DNA of 64,000 bases from Streptomyces aculeolatus (GTDB lineage Bacteria > Actinomycetota > Actinomycetes > Streptomycetales > Streptomycetaceae): the NCBI RefSeq assembly GCF_020400605.1, contig NZ_JAINRD010000009.1:1-64000 (forward strand). The letters run 5' to 3'. A program made the translations under genes and the position numbers. Positions 15,243 to 23,855 of the stretch are shown one piece after another; position 1 is the first letter of the stretch, and every line of letters begins with the position of its first letter. The notes under the pieces were generated by a model. The model was not told the origin of the DNA, made no database searches, and worked only from the letters and a program-made list of their open reading frames with translations.

Positions 15243-18200
15243 ATGTCCTCCAGACGGCTCCATCAGCACGTCCGCGCCACCCTGACAGCCCTCCTCCTCG
15301 GCGGGCTGACCCTCCCGGCCCTGTCGGCAGCGCCGGCCGCGGCCGGCCCCCCGCCCCCGCCCCCGCCCCCGGCCGCACCGTCCGCGAGCGGCGCCTCCGC
15401 CGCCGGCCCGGCGTCCCCTGCCGGCTCCGCCACGGTCACCCTCGTCACCGGCGACGAGGTCACCCTCGACGCCCCCGCCGCGGACGGCCCGCCCGCCGTC
15501 TCCGTCACGCCCCGGGCCGGCTCCGAGGGGACCCGCTCCTTCACCACCCTGCGCGACGGCGCGGACGTCTACGTCGTCCCCGACGACGCCGCCGGGCTCG
15601 TGCCCGAGGTGCTCGACCTCGAACTCTTCAACGTCACCGCCCTCGTCGAGATGGGCTACGACGACGCCTCGACCGGCGCGCTCCCGCTGATCGTGCAGGG
15701 TCCCAGGCCGCTTGCCGCGGCCGGCGAGGCGGCCCGCGGCCGGCGGTTGGAGGCCCTGCCGCTGCCGGCGATCGACGCCGTCGCCGTCGACCTGCCCAAG
15801 AAGAGCGCCGACACGTTCGCCGCGACGCTCGCCCGCCCGGCGGGTCCCGCCGCGGCCGGGGTGCGCAAGGTGTGGCTGGACCGCCGCCTCGAGGCCGCGG
15901 AACTCGACGGCAACCTGGGCCAGATCGGCGCCCCCGAGGTGTGGGAAGCCGGGCTGAGCGGAGCCGGCGTGGACGTCGCCGTGCTCGACTCCGGCGTCGA
16001 CACCGACCACCCCGACCTGCGCGGAAAGGTCGCCGACGCCGCCGACTTCACCGGCGAGGGGACGACGGAGGACCGCAACGGCCACGGCACCCACGTCGCC
16101 TCCCTCGTCGCGGGCACCGGCGCCGCGTCCGGCGGCGCCCGCAAGGGCGTCGCGTACGACGCCCGGCTGCTGTCCGGCCGGGTCCTCGACGGGGAGGGCC
16201 AGGGCCGGGCGTCCTGGGTCATCGCCGGCATGCAGTGGGCCACCGACCGGGGGGCCGACGTCGTCAACCTCAGCCTCGGCGGCACCGCGCCCGAGTACCC
16301 CGGGAACGACCCCGTCGCCCGCGCGCTGGACGCCCTGGCCGCCGACACCGGCACCCTCTTCGTCGTCGCCGCGGGCAACTCCGGCCCGTACTCCGGCACC
16401 ATCGGCACCCCCGGCGTCGCGGAGAGCGCGCTGACCGTGGGGGCCGCGCGCGCAGACGGCGGTGCGCCCCGGTTCACCAGCGTGGGGCCGACGACCGGCG
16501 CGTTCCTCGCCAAGCCCGACCTGAGCGCCCCCGGCGTCGCCATCACGGGTGCCCGCGCGGGCGGCGGCACGGCCGATCCGTACACGCAGCTGGACGGCAC
16601 CTCCCAGGCCGCCCCGCACGTCGCGGGCGCCGCCGCGCTGCTGCTGCAGAAGCACCCCGACTGGGACTGGCGGCGGGTGAAGACGGCCCTCATGACCACC
16701 GCGGACGGCGACGCGGCCGAGCCCCGGCCGCACACGGCCGGCGCCGGGGTCCTCGACCTGCCGGGCGCCGCGAACGAGACGCTGCAACTCAACCGCGGCA
16801 ACGTCGACTTCGGCTACCTGCGCCACCCGGACGGCGGCCGCCCGGCGTCGATCGAACTGACCCTGACCAACAACGGCACCGAGCCCCGCGACGTCTCCCT
16901 CACCGACCTCGCCGCCGAGCGCGCCGGCGCCCCCCTCGCCGACGACGCCGTGACCGTCACCCCCGCCGCGGTGACCGTCGCGCCCGGCGCCACGGAGCGC
17001 GTGACGGTGGCGCTGACGCCCGCGGACGTGGCACCCGGCGTCTACTCCGGCGCCGTCGTCCTCACCGAGAGCGGCCGCGACACCGTCACCCTGCCGCTCA
17101 GCTTCTACCGCGAACCGCCCCGCCACGACGTCGACCTGACCGTCCTGGACCGCAACGGCCGCCCCTGGGCGGGCGGCAGCCTGTGGCTGCTCAACATGGA
17201 GGAGCTGTACCCGGAGACCGGCGGCGGCTTCCGCACCGTCCACCTCGACGAGAACGGCCGCGCCACCGCCCGCATGCTGCCCGGGCCGCTCTCGATGCTG
17301 GCCAAGGTCGAGACGCCCGCCGCGGACGGCGAGCCGGCCACCGTCGCCTTCGCCGGCTCGCCCGAGGTCACGGTCGACGCCGACATGCCCTACACCATCG
17401 ACGCGCGCAAGGCCCTGCCGCTGCGCCCCGCGACCGTCGAGGGCGCCGACACCGAGGTGCGGCACGCCTCCGTCCACTACGCCCGCCGCGACGCCGCCGG
17501 CACCGGCGGCATGGACGAGGGGATCTACGCCACCGGCGAGGAGATCGAGCAGGGCAGGGTCTTCCTCCAGCCGACCGAGCCGGTACGGCACGGCAGCGCG
17601 GCGTTCGCGACCCGCTGGCGCCTGGCGGCCGAAGGCGGTCCGCGCGGGCGGCAGGCCGACCTGTACGAGCTGGTGCTCGGCCAGGGCGGGACGATCCCCG
17701 ACCCGCCCCGCTACCGCGTCACCCGCGCCGAGGCGCGCAAGCTGGCGCGCGTCGAGGCCGACTACCGCTCGCTGCTCGGCGGCAAGGACACGTACGCCGA
17801 GACCCGCGAGGCGCGCCCCGACGGCATCGAGACGGCGGTCGTCTTCGAGTACCCGCTCGCGGTGCCGCAGCGCCGCGTCGAGATGGTCACCGCGCGGCCG
17901 GACGTGAAGTGGCGCCACTGCGTCCTCGGCCCCGAGCCGGCGCTGCCGCGCCTGTGCGCGCCCACGCTGCCGTACGAGCCGGGGGAGAGCGCCGATCCGG
18001 TCTGGTACGGCGCCCCCGCCCCGGCGGTCATCTCCGGCGTGCACTACGGCGACCAGCTCGACCTGCCGGTGTCGCTGAGCGACGGCGAGCACCAGGGCCC
18101 GGTGCGGAACCTCCCGTCCGCCGGGAACGAGGGTCTGCGGCTCTTCCGCGACGGCACCGAGATCCCGGCCCGCCCCGGCACCAGCTACTTCCCCGTCACG

Positions 18201-18674
18201 CCCGAGCCCGCCACGTACCGGCTGGAGCACACCTCGCGCCCCGACCGCGAGGCGCTGCCCATCGGCAGTGAGACGCGCACGAGCTGGACGTTCCCCGCCC
18301 GCGGCCCGGCGGACCCGGCGGTGGGCCAGGAACGGGTCCGGCTGCTGGGCGTCGACTACGCGCCCCGCACCACCCGCGACGGCGGCGTCCCCGCGCACCG
18401 GCCGCTCACGGTCGGCCTGCGGCTGACGTCCACCGCGGGTCCCGAGGACGCGATCAGGACCGAGCGCGGCAGCGTGCGGTTCTGGGCCTCCACCGACGGC
18501 GGCGAGCGCTGGCACGAGGCGCTCGTGGTCCCCGGGCGCGGCGGTGAGCTGACCGCGCTGGTGCCGGGGCTGTGGCCGCGGCCGGGCCAGGAGGTGTCCG
18601 TACGTATCCGCGGCAGCGCCGCGGAGGGGCGGGCTATCGAGCAGACGATCCTCGACGCCTACCGCGCCGGCTGA
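15243..18674 (+). CDS. Secreted S8 subtilisin-like serine protease, large form
   Basis: 1143 residues. A Sec signal peptide (residues 1-36) precedes a Pro/Ala linker and a propeptide region to about 215. The peptidase domain spans about 235-480 with the triad D249 (VLDSGVDTDHPDL), H281 (NGHGTHVASL) and S454 (GTSQAAPHVAG). About 650 residues follow. They begin with a beta-sandwich-like section (N-R-G-N-V-D-F-G-Y, about 515-620) and continue with modules I do not recognise. It starts at the ATG 15243 opposite a TrmB/LuxR regulator. A long hairpin follows the stop. It is likely extracellular, and substrate preference is unknown. Confidence 0.93.
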   Translation: MSSRRLHQHVRATLTALLLGGLTLPALSAAPAAAGPPPPPPPPAAPSASGASAAGPASPAGSATVTLVTGDEVTLDAPAADGPPAVSVTPRAGSEGTRSFTTLRDGADVYVVPDDAAGLVPEVLDLELFNVTALVEMGYDDASTGALPLIVQGPRPLAAAGEAARGRRLEALPLPAIDAVAVDLPKKSADTFAATLARPAGPAAAGVRKVWLDRRLEAAELDGNLGQIGAPEVWEAGLSGAGVDVAVLDSGVDTDHPDLRGKVADAADFTGEGTTEDRNGHGTHVASLVAGTGAASGGARKGVAYDARLLSGRVLDGEGQGRASWVIAGMQWATDRGADVVNLSLGGTAPEYPGNDPVARALDALAADTGTLFVVAAGNSGPYSGTIGTPGVAESALTVGAARADGGAPRFTSVGPTTGAFLAKPDLSAPGVAITGARAGGGTADPYTQLDGTSQAAPHVAGAAALLLQKHPDWDWRRVKTALMTTADGDAAEPRPHTAGAGVLDLPGAANETLQLNRGNVDFGYLRHPDGGRPASIELTLTNNGTEPRDVSLTDLAAERAGAPLADDAVTVTPAAVTVAPGATERVTVALTPADVAPGVYSGAVVLTESGRDTVTLPLSFYREPPRHDVDLTVLDRNGRPWAGGSLWLLNMEELYPETGGGFRTVHLDENGRATARMLPGPLSMLAKVETPAADGEPATVAFAGSPEVTVDADMPYTIDARKALPLRPATVEGADTEVRHASVHYARRDAAGTGGMDEGIYATGEEIEQGRVFLQPTEPVRHGSAAFATRWRLAAEGGPRGRQADLYELVLGQGGTIPDPPRYRVTRAEARKLARVEADYRSLLGGKDTYAETREARPDGIETAVVFEYPLAVPQRRVEMVTARPDVKWRHCVLGPEPALPRLCAPTLPYEPGESADPVWYGAPAPAVISGVHYGDQLDLPVSLSDGEHQGPVRNLPSAGNEGLRLFRDGTEIPARPGTSYFPVTPEPATYRLEHTSRPDREALPIGSETRTSWTFPARGPADPAVGQERVRLLGVDYAPRTTRDGGVPAHRPLTVGLRLTSTAGPEDAIRTERGSVRFWASTDGGERWHEALVVPGRGGELTALVPGLWPRPGQEVSVRIRGSAAEGRAIEQTILDAYRAG

Positions 18675-18680
18675 GACGGC

Positions 18681-18714
18681 GCGCCGGCCCCGGCGGGACC
18701 GCCGGGGCCGGCGC
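18681..18714. terminator. Strong hairpin terminator after the subtilase gene
   Basis: A perfect 16-bp G:C stem (GCGCCGGCCCCGGCGG, 2-nt loop, complement at 18699-18714) begins 7 bp after the subtilase stop codon. It lacks a T-run, as is usual in Streptomyces. Confidence 0.8.
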
Positions 18715-18754
18715 CCGTACCGCCCCGCCACCGCACGCCCACCGTCCGCCGGGA

Positions 18755-18780
18755 TCAGAAACTAAGCGAACGGTCGTGCT
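18755..18780. promoter_or_regulatory. Promoter/operator region of the hydrolase gene with a TetR-type half-palindrome
   Basis: The sequence contains ACTAAGCGAACGGTCG, centred on an imperfect palindrome CGAAC/GGTCG with one mismatch per arm, followed by GCTATCT. TAAGCGAACG-type sites are common TetR operators in actinomycetes. The TetR gene lies convergent and next to this hydrolase, so it may bind here. Confidence 0.45.
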
Positions 18781-18791
18781 ATCTTCTGTCC

Positions 18792-19658
18792 ATGAAGCCT
18801 GTCGTCACCGCGCTCATAGGCAAGGTCCTCAACGCCACCGCCGCCGTCCTGCCCGGTCTCGCGGGCCGCGGCGCCCTCGTCCTCTACCGCCACCCGCGCG
18901 CCGACCGCTCCTTCCGGGACGACGAACGCCGGCTGCTCGCGGGCGCGTTCACCGGCAGCCTCACCGTTGCCGGCAAGAACGTGGTCACATACTGCTGGGG
19001 CGACGGCGAGCGGCCCGTGCTGCTCGTGCACGGCTGGCGTTCGCGGGCCGCCCACTTCGCGCCGTACATCGAAGCGCTGCGCGCCGCCGGCTACACGCCC
19101 GTCGCCTTCGACGCCCCCGCCCACGGCGCCTCCGAAGGGCGCCGCACGACCGTGCTGGAGTACCGCGAGATCATCGCGCGGCTGTACGAGGAGCACGGCA
19201 GGTTCGAGGCCGTCGTCGCGCACTCCCTCGGCGGCTCCGCCGCCTTCCTCGCGCTGCGCGGCGCCGCGGCGGCGGACCGCCTGGTGGTCGTCTCCGGCGT
19301 CGCCGACTTCGACCACGTCGTCGACGTCTTCTGCGCCGGCCTCGGCCTCGGGCCGCGGGTGAAGACCGCGCTGCGGCGGCGCATCGAGATCGACATGTTC
19401 CCCGGTGAGCACGACCTGTGGCGCCGCTTCGACGTCACGTACCGGCCGGACCGGATCACATTGCCGATCCTGCTCGTCCACGACGAGAAGGACCGCATGG
19501 TCGCCGCCGCGCAGGCGGACAAGACCGCGGCGGCCTACGGCGGCCAGGTCAGCATGCACCGCACCAGCGGCCTCGGGCACGTCCGGATCCTGGCGGACCC
19601 GGAGGTGGTGCGCACGGCGCTCGCGTTCGTCTCAGCCGGGGAGCGCGTCCGGGACTGA
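18792..19658 (+). CDS. Alpha/beta hydrolase
   Basis: 288 residues. The fold's landmarks are present: oxyanion loop LLVHGWRSRAAHF, nucleophile elbow AHSLGG (S145), acid in LVHDEKDRM and His in GLGHVRIL. The N-terminal 40 residues are hydrophobic and precede a segment R-H-P-R-A-D-R-S-F that may form a membrane or cap element. Esterase, lipase or thioesterase activity is possible; the substrate cannot be told. The 3' end overlaps the convergent TetR gene by 27 bp. A TetR-type half-palindrome upstream suggests that regulator controls it. Confidence 0.88.
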   Translation: MKPVVTALIGKVLNATAAVLPGLAGRGALVLYRHPRADRSFRDDERRLLAGAFTGSLTVAGKNVVTYCWGDGERPVLLVHGWRSRAAHFAPYIEALRAAGYTPVAFDAPAHGASEGRRTTVLEYREIIARLYEEHGRFEAVVAHSLGGSAAFLALRGAAAADRLVVVSGVADFDHVVDVFCAGLGLGPRVKTALRRRIEIDMFPGEHDLWRRFDVTYRPDRITLPILLVHDEKDRMVAAAQADKTAAAYGGQVSMHRTSGLGHVRILADPEVVRTALAFVSAGERVRD

Positions 19659-20282
19659 GCCCGGGTCCGCGGCCGCCGCGCGCAGCCGCGTCACGACGGC
19701 GGTGGCGGCCAGGTCGTACGCGTCCTGCGAGCCGTGCAGCAGCGACAGCAGGTTGGCGTGCTCCAGCAGCGCGATCAGCTCGAACGCGAGCCCCGCCGGG
19801 TCGGTCTCGGGCCGCAGCTCGCCCGTGCTCCTGGCCTCCTCGGCCGTCTGCTGCACGTACGCCGCCCAGTCGCGGTGCGCCGCTGCCACCGCGTCGTGCA
19901 CGGGGCCGCTGCGGGAGGCGAACTCGGCCGCCGCGCCGTAGAAGAAGCAGCCGCCGGGGAAGACGCGCTCGCGCGAGTAGCGCAGCCAGTGGGCGCAGAG
20001 CGACAGCAGCCTGCCGACCCCCGGCGGCTGCTCCTGCACGGGCACCACCACGGTCTTGGCGAACACCGCGCCCGCGGCCCGCACCGTCGCAAGCTGCAGC
20101 TCCTCCTTGGAGCCGAAGAGCGCGAAGACCCCGCTCTTGCTCAGCCCCAGCTCGCCGGCGATCCGGCCCAGCGACAGGCCCTCCAGGCCCTCCACCGAGG
20201 CGATGTCCATCGTCCGCCGCAGCACGAGCCGGCGCGTCTGGTTGCCGCGCTCGACCCGCCCGTCCACCCGCGTACCGGCCAC
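19632..20282 (-). CDS. TetR family transcriptional regulator
   Basis: 216 residues. The N-terminal helix-turn-helix is typical (LSLGRIAGELGLSKSGVFAL, then FGSKEELQLAT). The ligand-binding domain includes the segment F-P-G-G-C-F-F, resembling the C-terminal domain of the YxaF/LmrA-like TetR subgroup. It starts with GTG at 20282 preceded by GGAGG. Its upstream region has a TAGACT-like -10 overlapped by the short palindrome CAGTCTACTG (20309-20318), consistent with self-repression. Its gene tail overlaps the alpha/beta hydrolase, its likely target. Confidence 0.9.
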   Translation of the reverse strand: MAGTRVDGRVERGNQTRRLVLRRTMDIASVEGLEGLSLGRIAGELGLSKSGVFALFGSKEELQLATVRAAGAVFAKTVVVPVQEQPPGVGRLLSLCAHWLRYSRERVFPGGCFFYGAAAEFASRSGPVHDAVAAAHRDWAAYVQQTAEEARSTGELRPETDPAGLAFELIALLEHANLLSLLHGSQDAYDLAATAVVTRLRAAAADPGSVPDALPG

Positions 20283-20456
20283 CCTGCTCGCCTCCTCTAC
20301 GTGCCCGCCAGTCTACTGACCAGCGCCGTCCCCGCCCCCGGCCGCGCACCCGCTCCGTACGGCCGGGGCCGTCCGCCCGGGGTCGTTGCGGGCGGGCGGC
20401 GGCACACTGGTCGGTACGGGTGACACGCGAACCGCGACCGAGGAGCTGACGGGGTT

Positions 20457-21110
20457 GTGTTTCTCCACCGGCGACGGGAACGGGCCGACGGCGACGCGCA
20501 CGAGCAGCCCCCGCGCGGGCGGACGCCGCGGGGCTCGCGGCTGATCGTGGCGGGCGCTGCCGTGGCCGGGCTGCTGCTGGTCAGCGGGGTGTGGGCGGTG
20601 CTGGGCGAGGACGAGCCGAGTCCGGGCGTGCCGGTGCCCGGTGCGGACCTGGTGCACTTCGCGTCCGGTCACGGATACGAGCCGGTGCGTACGGTGCTGC
20701 GCTCGCGTGCCGACGTCGCCGCCTTCGAGGAGCGCTTCCCGCCCGCCGCCGAGGTCGGCAAGGACGGCGGTGACGGCGGTGACGGCGGGGACGGCGGGGA
20801 CGGCGAGGACCGGGGCGGGCCCGCCGGGCCGGTCGCACCCGCCGGGCGGGACTTCGGGACCGAGGCGCTGGTCGCCTTCGTCTGGAGCACCGGGTGCACC
20901 AGCGCGGACTCCGCCGACCTGCGCAGCTCCAAGGAACAGGGCCTGTTCGCGGTGCCCGCCGACACCACGGAGTACCGGAAGTGCGCGGAGCCCTGGGACG
21001 CGCTCGCGGTGTTCGCGGTGCCGCGGGAGTGGGCCCCGCACGGCGTCGAGCTGGCGGGCGGGCCGCCGGACCCGCCCGGGCCGCCCGCCGCGGCGGCGGA
21101 CGAGTCCTGA
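20457..21110 (+). CDS. Membrane-anchored protein of unknown function with a Gly-Asp repeat
   Basis: 217 residues. Basic N-terminal residues precede one membrane segment (LIVAGAAVAGLLLVSGVWAV, about 29-48), so most of the protein should lie outside the membrane. A Gly-Gly-Asp repeat (about 103-117) splits the exported part into two. Two cysteines (one in W-S-T-G-C-T and one in Y-R-K-C-A) could form a disulfide. The start is GTG at 20457 with AGGAG 11 bp upstream. I recognise no family. It has no obvious operon partner. Confidence 0.75.
   Translation: MFLHRRRERADGDAHEQPPRGRTPRGSRLIVAGAAVAGLLLVSGVWAVLGEDEPSPGVPVPGADLVHFASGHGYEPVRTVLRSRADVAAFEERFPPAAEVGKDGGDGGDGGDGGDGEDRGGPAGPVAPAGRDFGTEALVAFVWSTGCTSADSADLRSSKEQGLFAVPADTTEYRKCAEPWDALAVFAVPREWAPHGVELAGGPPDPPGPPAAAADES
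20764..20808 (+). repeat. Nonamer repeat encoding Gly-Gly-Asp
   Basis: Four to five near-identical nonamers (GGCGGTGAC / GGCGGGGAC) encode a Gly-Gly-Asp linker in the membrane-anchored protein. The repeat is prone to slippage. Confidence 0.7.
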
Positions 21111-21127
21111 CGGGGTGTGACGGAGCG

Positions 21128-21940
21128 TCAGAAGAACTCGTCCAGCAGGGTGTAGAACGCCATCCGCGCCGGGTCGGCGGCGATGCGGCCCGCGCCGGCC
21201 GCGCCGTACGCGCGCAAAAACAGCTCGGCTGCCGCCGGGCCGTGCTGCGGGTTCAGGTCCTCGTCCGAGAAGCTGCGGACGGCCAGCGCGAGGTCCTGGT
21301 GCCGGTCGGCGACGCCGAGGCGGCCCAGGTCGATGACGCCGGACACCTCCATCGTCGCCGGGTCGACCAGCACGTTCGGCGCGCACAGGTCGCCGTGGCA
21401 GACGACCGGGTCCTCCGTCGCCGGCCTGGTGCGCTCCAGTTCGGCGAGGAGCCCGGCGGCGCTCTCGCCCCGCCGGCCGTCGTCGAAGTCCTCCTCGTCC
21501 ACGAGGCCGGCGGCGACCGCCGCGCCCGCCAGCGGCACCGTCACCGCCAGGTCCCGGGCGAACGGGCAGCCGTCCACGGGCAGTTCGTGCAGCCGGCGGG
21601 TGAACCGGGCCAGTGCCCCGACGGCCCCGGCGCGCAGCTCACGCGGCCACGGCCCGGCGAGCGAGCGACCCGGCCGCGCCTTCGTCACCAGCCACGTCGT
21701 CCCGTCCGCGGCCCCGGCGTCGACCACCTCGGGCGCGGGCAGCCCCTGCGCGCGCAGCCAGCGGGTGCAGGCCGCCTCGTGCCGCAGATCGGCGCCGGGC
21801 TCGGGGTGCTGCCCCTCCGCGGCGGTCTTCACGAACAGGTCGCCGGGTCCGCTGAGCCGCCACACGCCCGCGCCCGACATGCCGTCGGTCACCGGCTTCC
21901 ACTCGTACGCGGCGTACCGGGCGCGCAGTTCCGCCGTCAA
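21128..21940 (-). CDS. Aminoglycoside 3'-phosphotransferase-like kinase
   Basis: 270 residues, the usual length of APH(3') enzymes. The catalytic loop is V-V-C-H-G-D-L-C-A-P-N (D184). It is followed by VIDLGRLGVADRHQDLALA, which closely follows the APH(3') signature including the metal-binding Asp, and the protein ends LLDEFF as these enzymes do. N-terminal G-M-S-G-A matches the nucleotide-positioning loop. Such enzymes phosphorylate the 3'-OH of kanamycin/neomycin-type drugs, but many actinomycete homologues are uncharacterised, so resistance is not proven. Its start overlaps the upstream VOC gene stop by 4 nt, implying coupling. Confidence 0.85.
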   Translation of the reverse strand: MTAELRARYAAYEWKPVTDGMSGAGVWRLSGPGDLFVKTAAEGQHPEPGADLRHEAACTRWLRAQGLPAPEVVDAGAADGTTWLVTKARPGRSLAGPWPRELRAGAVGALARFTRRLHELPVDGCPFARDLAVTVPLAGAAVAAGLVDEEDFDDGRRGESAAGLLAELERTRPATEDPVVCHGDLCAPNVLVDPATMEVSGVIDLGRLGVADRHQDLALAVRSFSDEDLNPQHGPAAAELFLRAYGAAGAGRIAADPARMAFYTLLDEFF

Positions 21941-22290
21941 CGCTTCTCTTCGAAGACGCAGAACTCGTTGCCCTCGGGGTCGGCCATCACGTGCCAGTCG
22001 ATCTCGTCGTCGCGGCGGCGGAGCAGCCGCGCGCCCAGCGCCTCGAACTCCGCCGGGTCACCCCACACGTCGAGGTGCATCCGGTTCTTGCCCGCCTTCT
22101 CCTCCGGGACGGGGTTGATCCAGATCAGCGGGCCGCGCCCGGCCGGGTCGTGGATGGGCACCGGCCACTCGGCGGGCCGCTGCCCGTCCGGGTCCTCCCG
22201 GCGGGCGTAGCCGATGGCGGTGCACCACCAGTCGGCGAGCGCCTGGTGGTCCCGGGCGTCCAGCGCGAGGTCCTTGAAGCGTGCGGGCAT
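21937..22290 (-). CDS. VOC (glyoxalase/bleomycin resistance) superfamily protein
   Basis: 117 residues. The beta-alpha-beta pattern of one VOC module is visible: FKDLALDARDHQALADWW at the start, K-N-R-M-H-L-D-V and V-M-A-D-P-E-G-N-E-F-C-V-F at the end. The ATG at 22290 was chosen; an earlier in-frame ATG adds 12 basic residues unlike the family. It is the first gene of a pair with the APH-like kinase (4-nt overlap). VOC proteins include metal enzymes and drug-binding proteins. The kinase partner hints at drug resistance, but this is inference. Confidence 0.85.
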   Translation of the reverse strand: MPARFKDLALDARDHQALADWWCTAIGYARREDPDGQRPAEWPVPIHDPAGRGPLIWINPVPEEKAGKNRMHLDVWGDPAEFEALGARLLRRRDDEIDWHVMADPEGNEFCVFEEKR

Positions 22291-22353
22291 GCGGGTGATC
22301 CTAGCCCCGCGTCCCGCCTGCGGCACGTGAGCAACCCGCCCGCCCGGGTGCCC

Positions 22354-23655
22354 TCAGCGGTAGAGCAGATAGCGCCGCCGGCGGCGGGTGAAGGCGGCCA
22401 GTTCGTCCTTCCAGGCGGCCACCACCTCGGCCACGTCCCGGCCCTCGTCGATCATCGTGCGCATCCGCGGCGAGCCCGACAGCTTGTCGATCCAGAACGG
22501 CCGCTGCGGGTCCCAGCTGTCCTGCCGCCAGGCGAACTCCGGGTAGCGCGCGGCCTCGACGAGCATCGCCACCGCGGCTGTCACCGGCTCGTAGCGGCGC
22601 CGGTCCGTGACGTGCACCTGCACGCCCGCGCACGTCTCGCCCGGGTACTTGCCGAACGTCGGCACGAAGTACGCCTCGCGGAACTCCACCCCGGGCAGTT
22701 CGCGGGCGTTGAGCCGGTCGCTGTAGTGGTAGTCCAGGTAGGGCGCGCCGATCCACTCGAAAGGGCGCGTGGTGCCGCGGCCCTCGGAGAGGTTGGTGCC
22801 CTCGAAGAAGCAGGTGCCCGCGTACGCCAGCGCCGTGTCGGCGGTCGGCATGTTCGGGGACGGCGGCACCCAGGGCAGGTCGCCGTCCTGCGCGTACGAC
22901 TCCGGGTCCCAGCCCCGTACCCGTACGACCTCCAGCTCCACCCGGCCGCCGGAGCCCTCGTCCGGCAGCAGTTCGCCGTTGAAGTAGCGGGCCAGCTCGC
23001 CGACCGTCATGCCGTGCTGCTGGACGATCGGCTTGAGGCCCACGCCCGACGTGAAGCCCGGGGTCATCATCGCGCCGTCGGCGCGGCGGCCGATCGGGTT
23101 GGGGCGGTCCAGGACGACGAAGGCGGCGCCGGTCTCCCGGGCGGCGACCATGGCGTTGTACATCGTCCAGATGTACGTGTAGAAGCGCGCGCCGACGTCC
23201 TGGATGTCGAAGACGACGGTGTCCGCGCCGGCCTTGGTGAACAGCTCCGCCATCTTCGCGGCGTTCGCGCCGTACGCGTCGTAGACGGTCAGGCCGGTGC
23301 GCGGGTCGATGGTCTCCGGCTCGGCCTCCCCGGCCTGCGCGCTGCCGCGGAAGCCGTGTTCCGGGCCGAAGACGCCGGCGATGTCGAGGGTGCCGGAGGC
23401 GTGCATGGAGTCGACGACGTGGCGGGTGTCGCGCAGGACGCCGGTCGGGTTGCTGACGATGCCCAGCCGGCGGCCGCGGAGCATGGACCAGTCCTGCGCG
23501 GCGGCGGCGTCGGCGCCGGTCAGCAGCGCGGCGGGGCGCCCGCCCGCGCGGGTGCGCGCGGCGGCGGGCGCGGCGCCGGCGAGCAGGGGGACGGCCGCGC
23601 CGGCGGCGGTGCCCGTCAGGAGCGTACGGCGGGACGGTGCGGAAGGTCTCGGCAT
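22354..23655 (-). CDS. NamZ-like exo-beta-N-acetylmuramidase (DUF1343), Tat-exported
   Basis: 433 residues. The signal SRRTLLTGTAAGAAVPLLAG has twin arginines and an Ala-rich cleavage site. The mature protein matches the DUF1343 family along its length: G-I-V-S-N-P-T-G, F-G-P-E-H-G-F-R-G, V-F-D-I-Q-D-V-G-A-R-F-Y-T-Y and L-D-R-P-N-P-I-G. The founding member, Bacillus subtilis NamZ, removes terminal MurNAc from peptidoglycan fragments. Role here is likely recycling or scavenging of muropeptides outside the cell. It starts at ATG 23655 and appears monocistronic. Confidence 0.9.
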   Translation of the reverse strand: MPRPSAPSRRTLLTGTAAGAAVPLLAGAAPAAARTRAGGRPAALLTGADAAAAQDWSMLRGRRLGIVSNPTGVLRDTRHVVDSMHASGTLDIAGVFGPEHGFRGSAQAGEAEPETIDPRTGLTVYDAYGANAAKMAELFTKAGADTVVFDIQDVGARFYTYIWTMYNAMVAARETGAAFVVLDRPNPIGRRADGAMMTPGFTSGVGLKPIVQQHGMTVGELARYFNGELLPDEGSGGRVELEVVRVRGWDPESYAQDGDLPWVPPSPNMPTADTALAYAGTCFFEGTNLSEGRGTTRPFEWIGAPYLDYHYSDRLNARELPGVEFREAYFVPTFGKYPGETCAGVQVHVTDRRRYEPVTAAVAMLVEAARYPEFAWRQDSWDPQRPFWIDKLSGSPRMRTMIDEGRDVAEVVAAWKDELAAFTRRRRRYLLYR

Positions 23656-23855
23656 GGCGCAGAAGCTAACCGACGGCGGGGGAGGGGAACAGGGGCGCGG
23701 CCGGTTGCCAGTGGTGTACATCTCTGATGGCCTCAGGCGACTGCGTCCCGGCACGGGCAGGCCCACCGCCCCCCGGGGGCCATCCGGGTGCCACGCGCCC
23801 CCGCCCGGCGCAGCACCGCGCGCCGGGCGCCGGTGGCCCGGCCTACGGTCGCCAC

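Noticed and set aside
15183..18731. A 1182-codon minus-strand frame opposite the subtilase gene
   Set aside because: It mirrors a gene with a catalytic triad and signal peptide; the antisense translation has no motifs.
23712..23727. DasR-like site (AGTGGTGTACAT) upstream of the NamZ-like gene
   Set aside because: Only 11 of 16 positions agree with the element and the second half is poor, so it was not listed as a feature.
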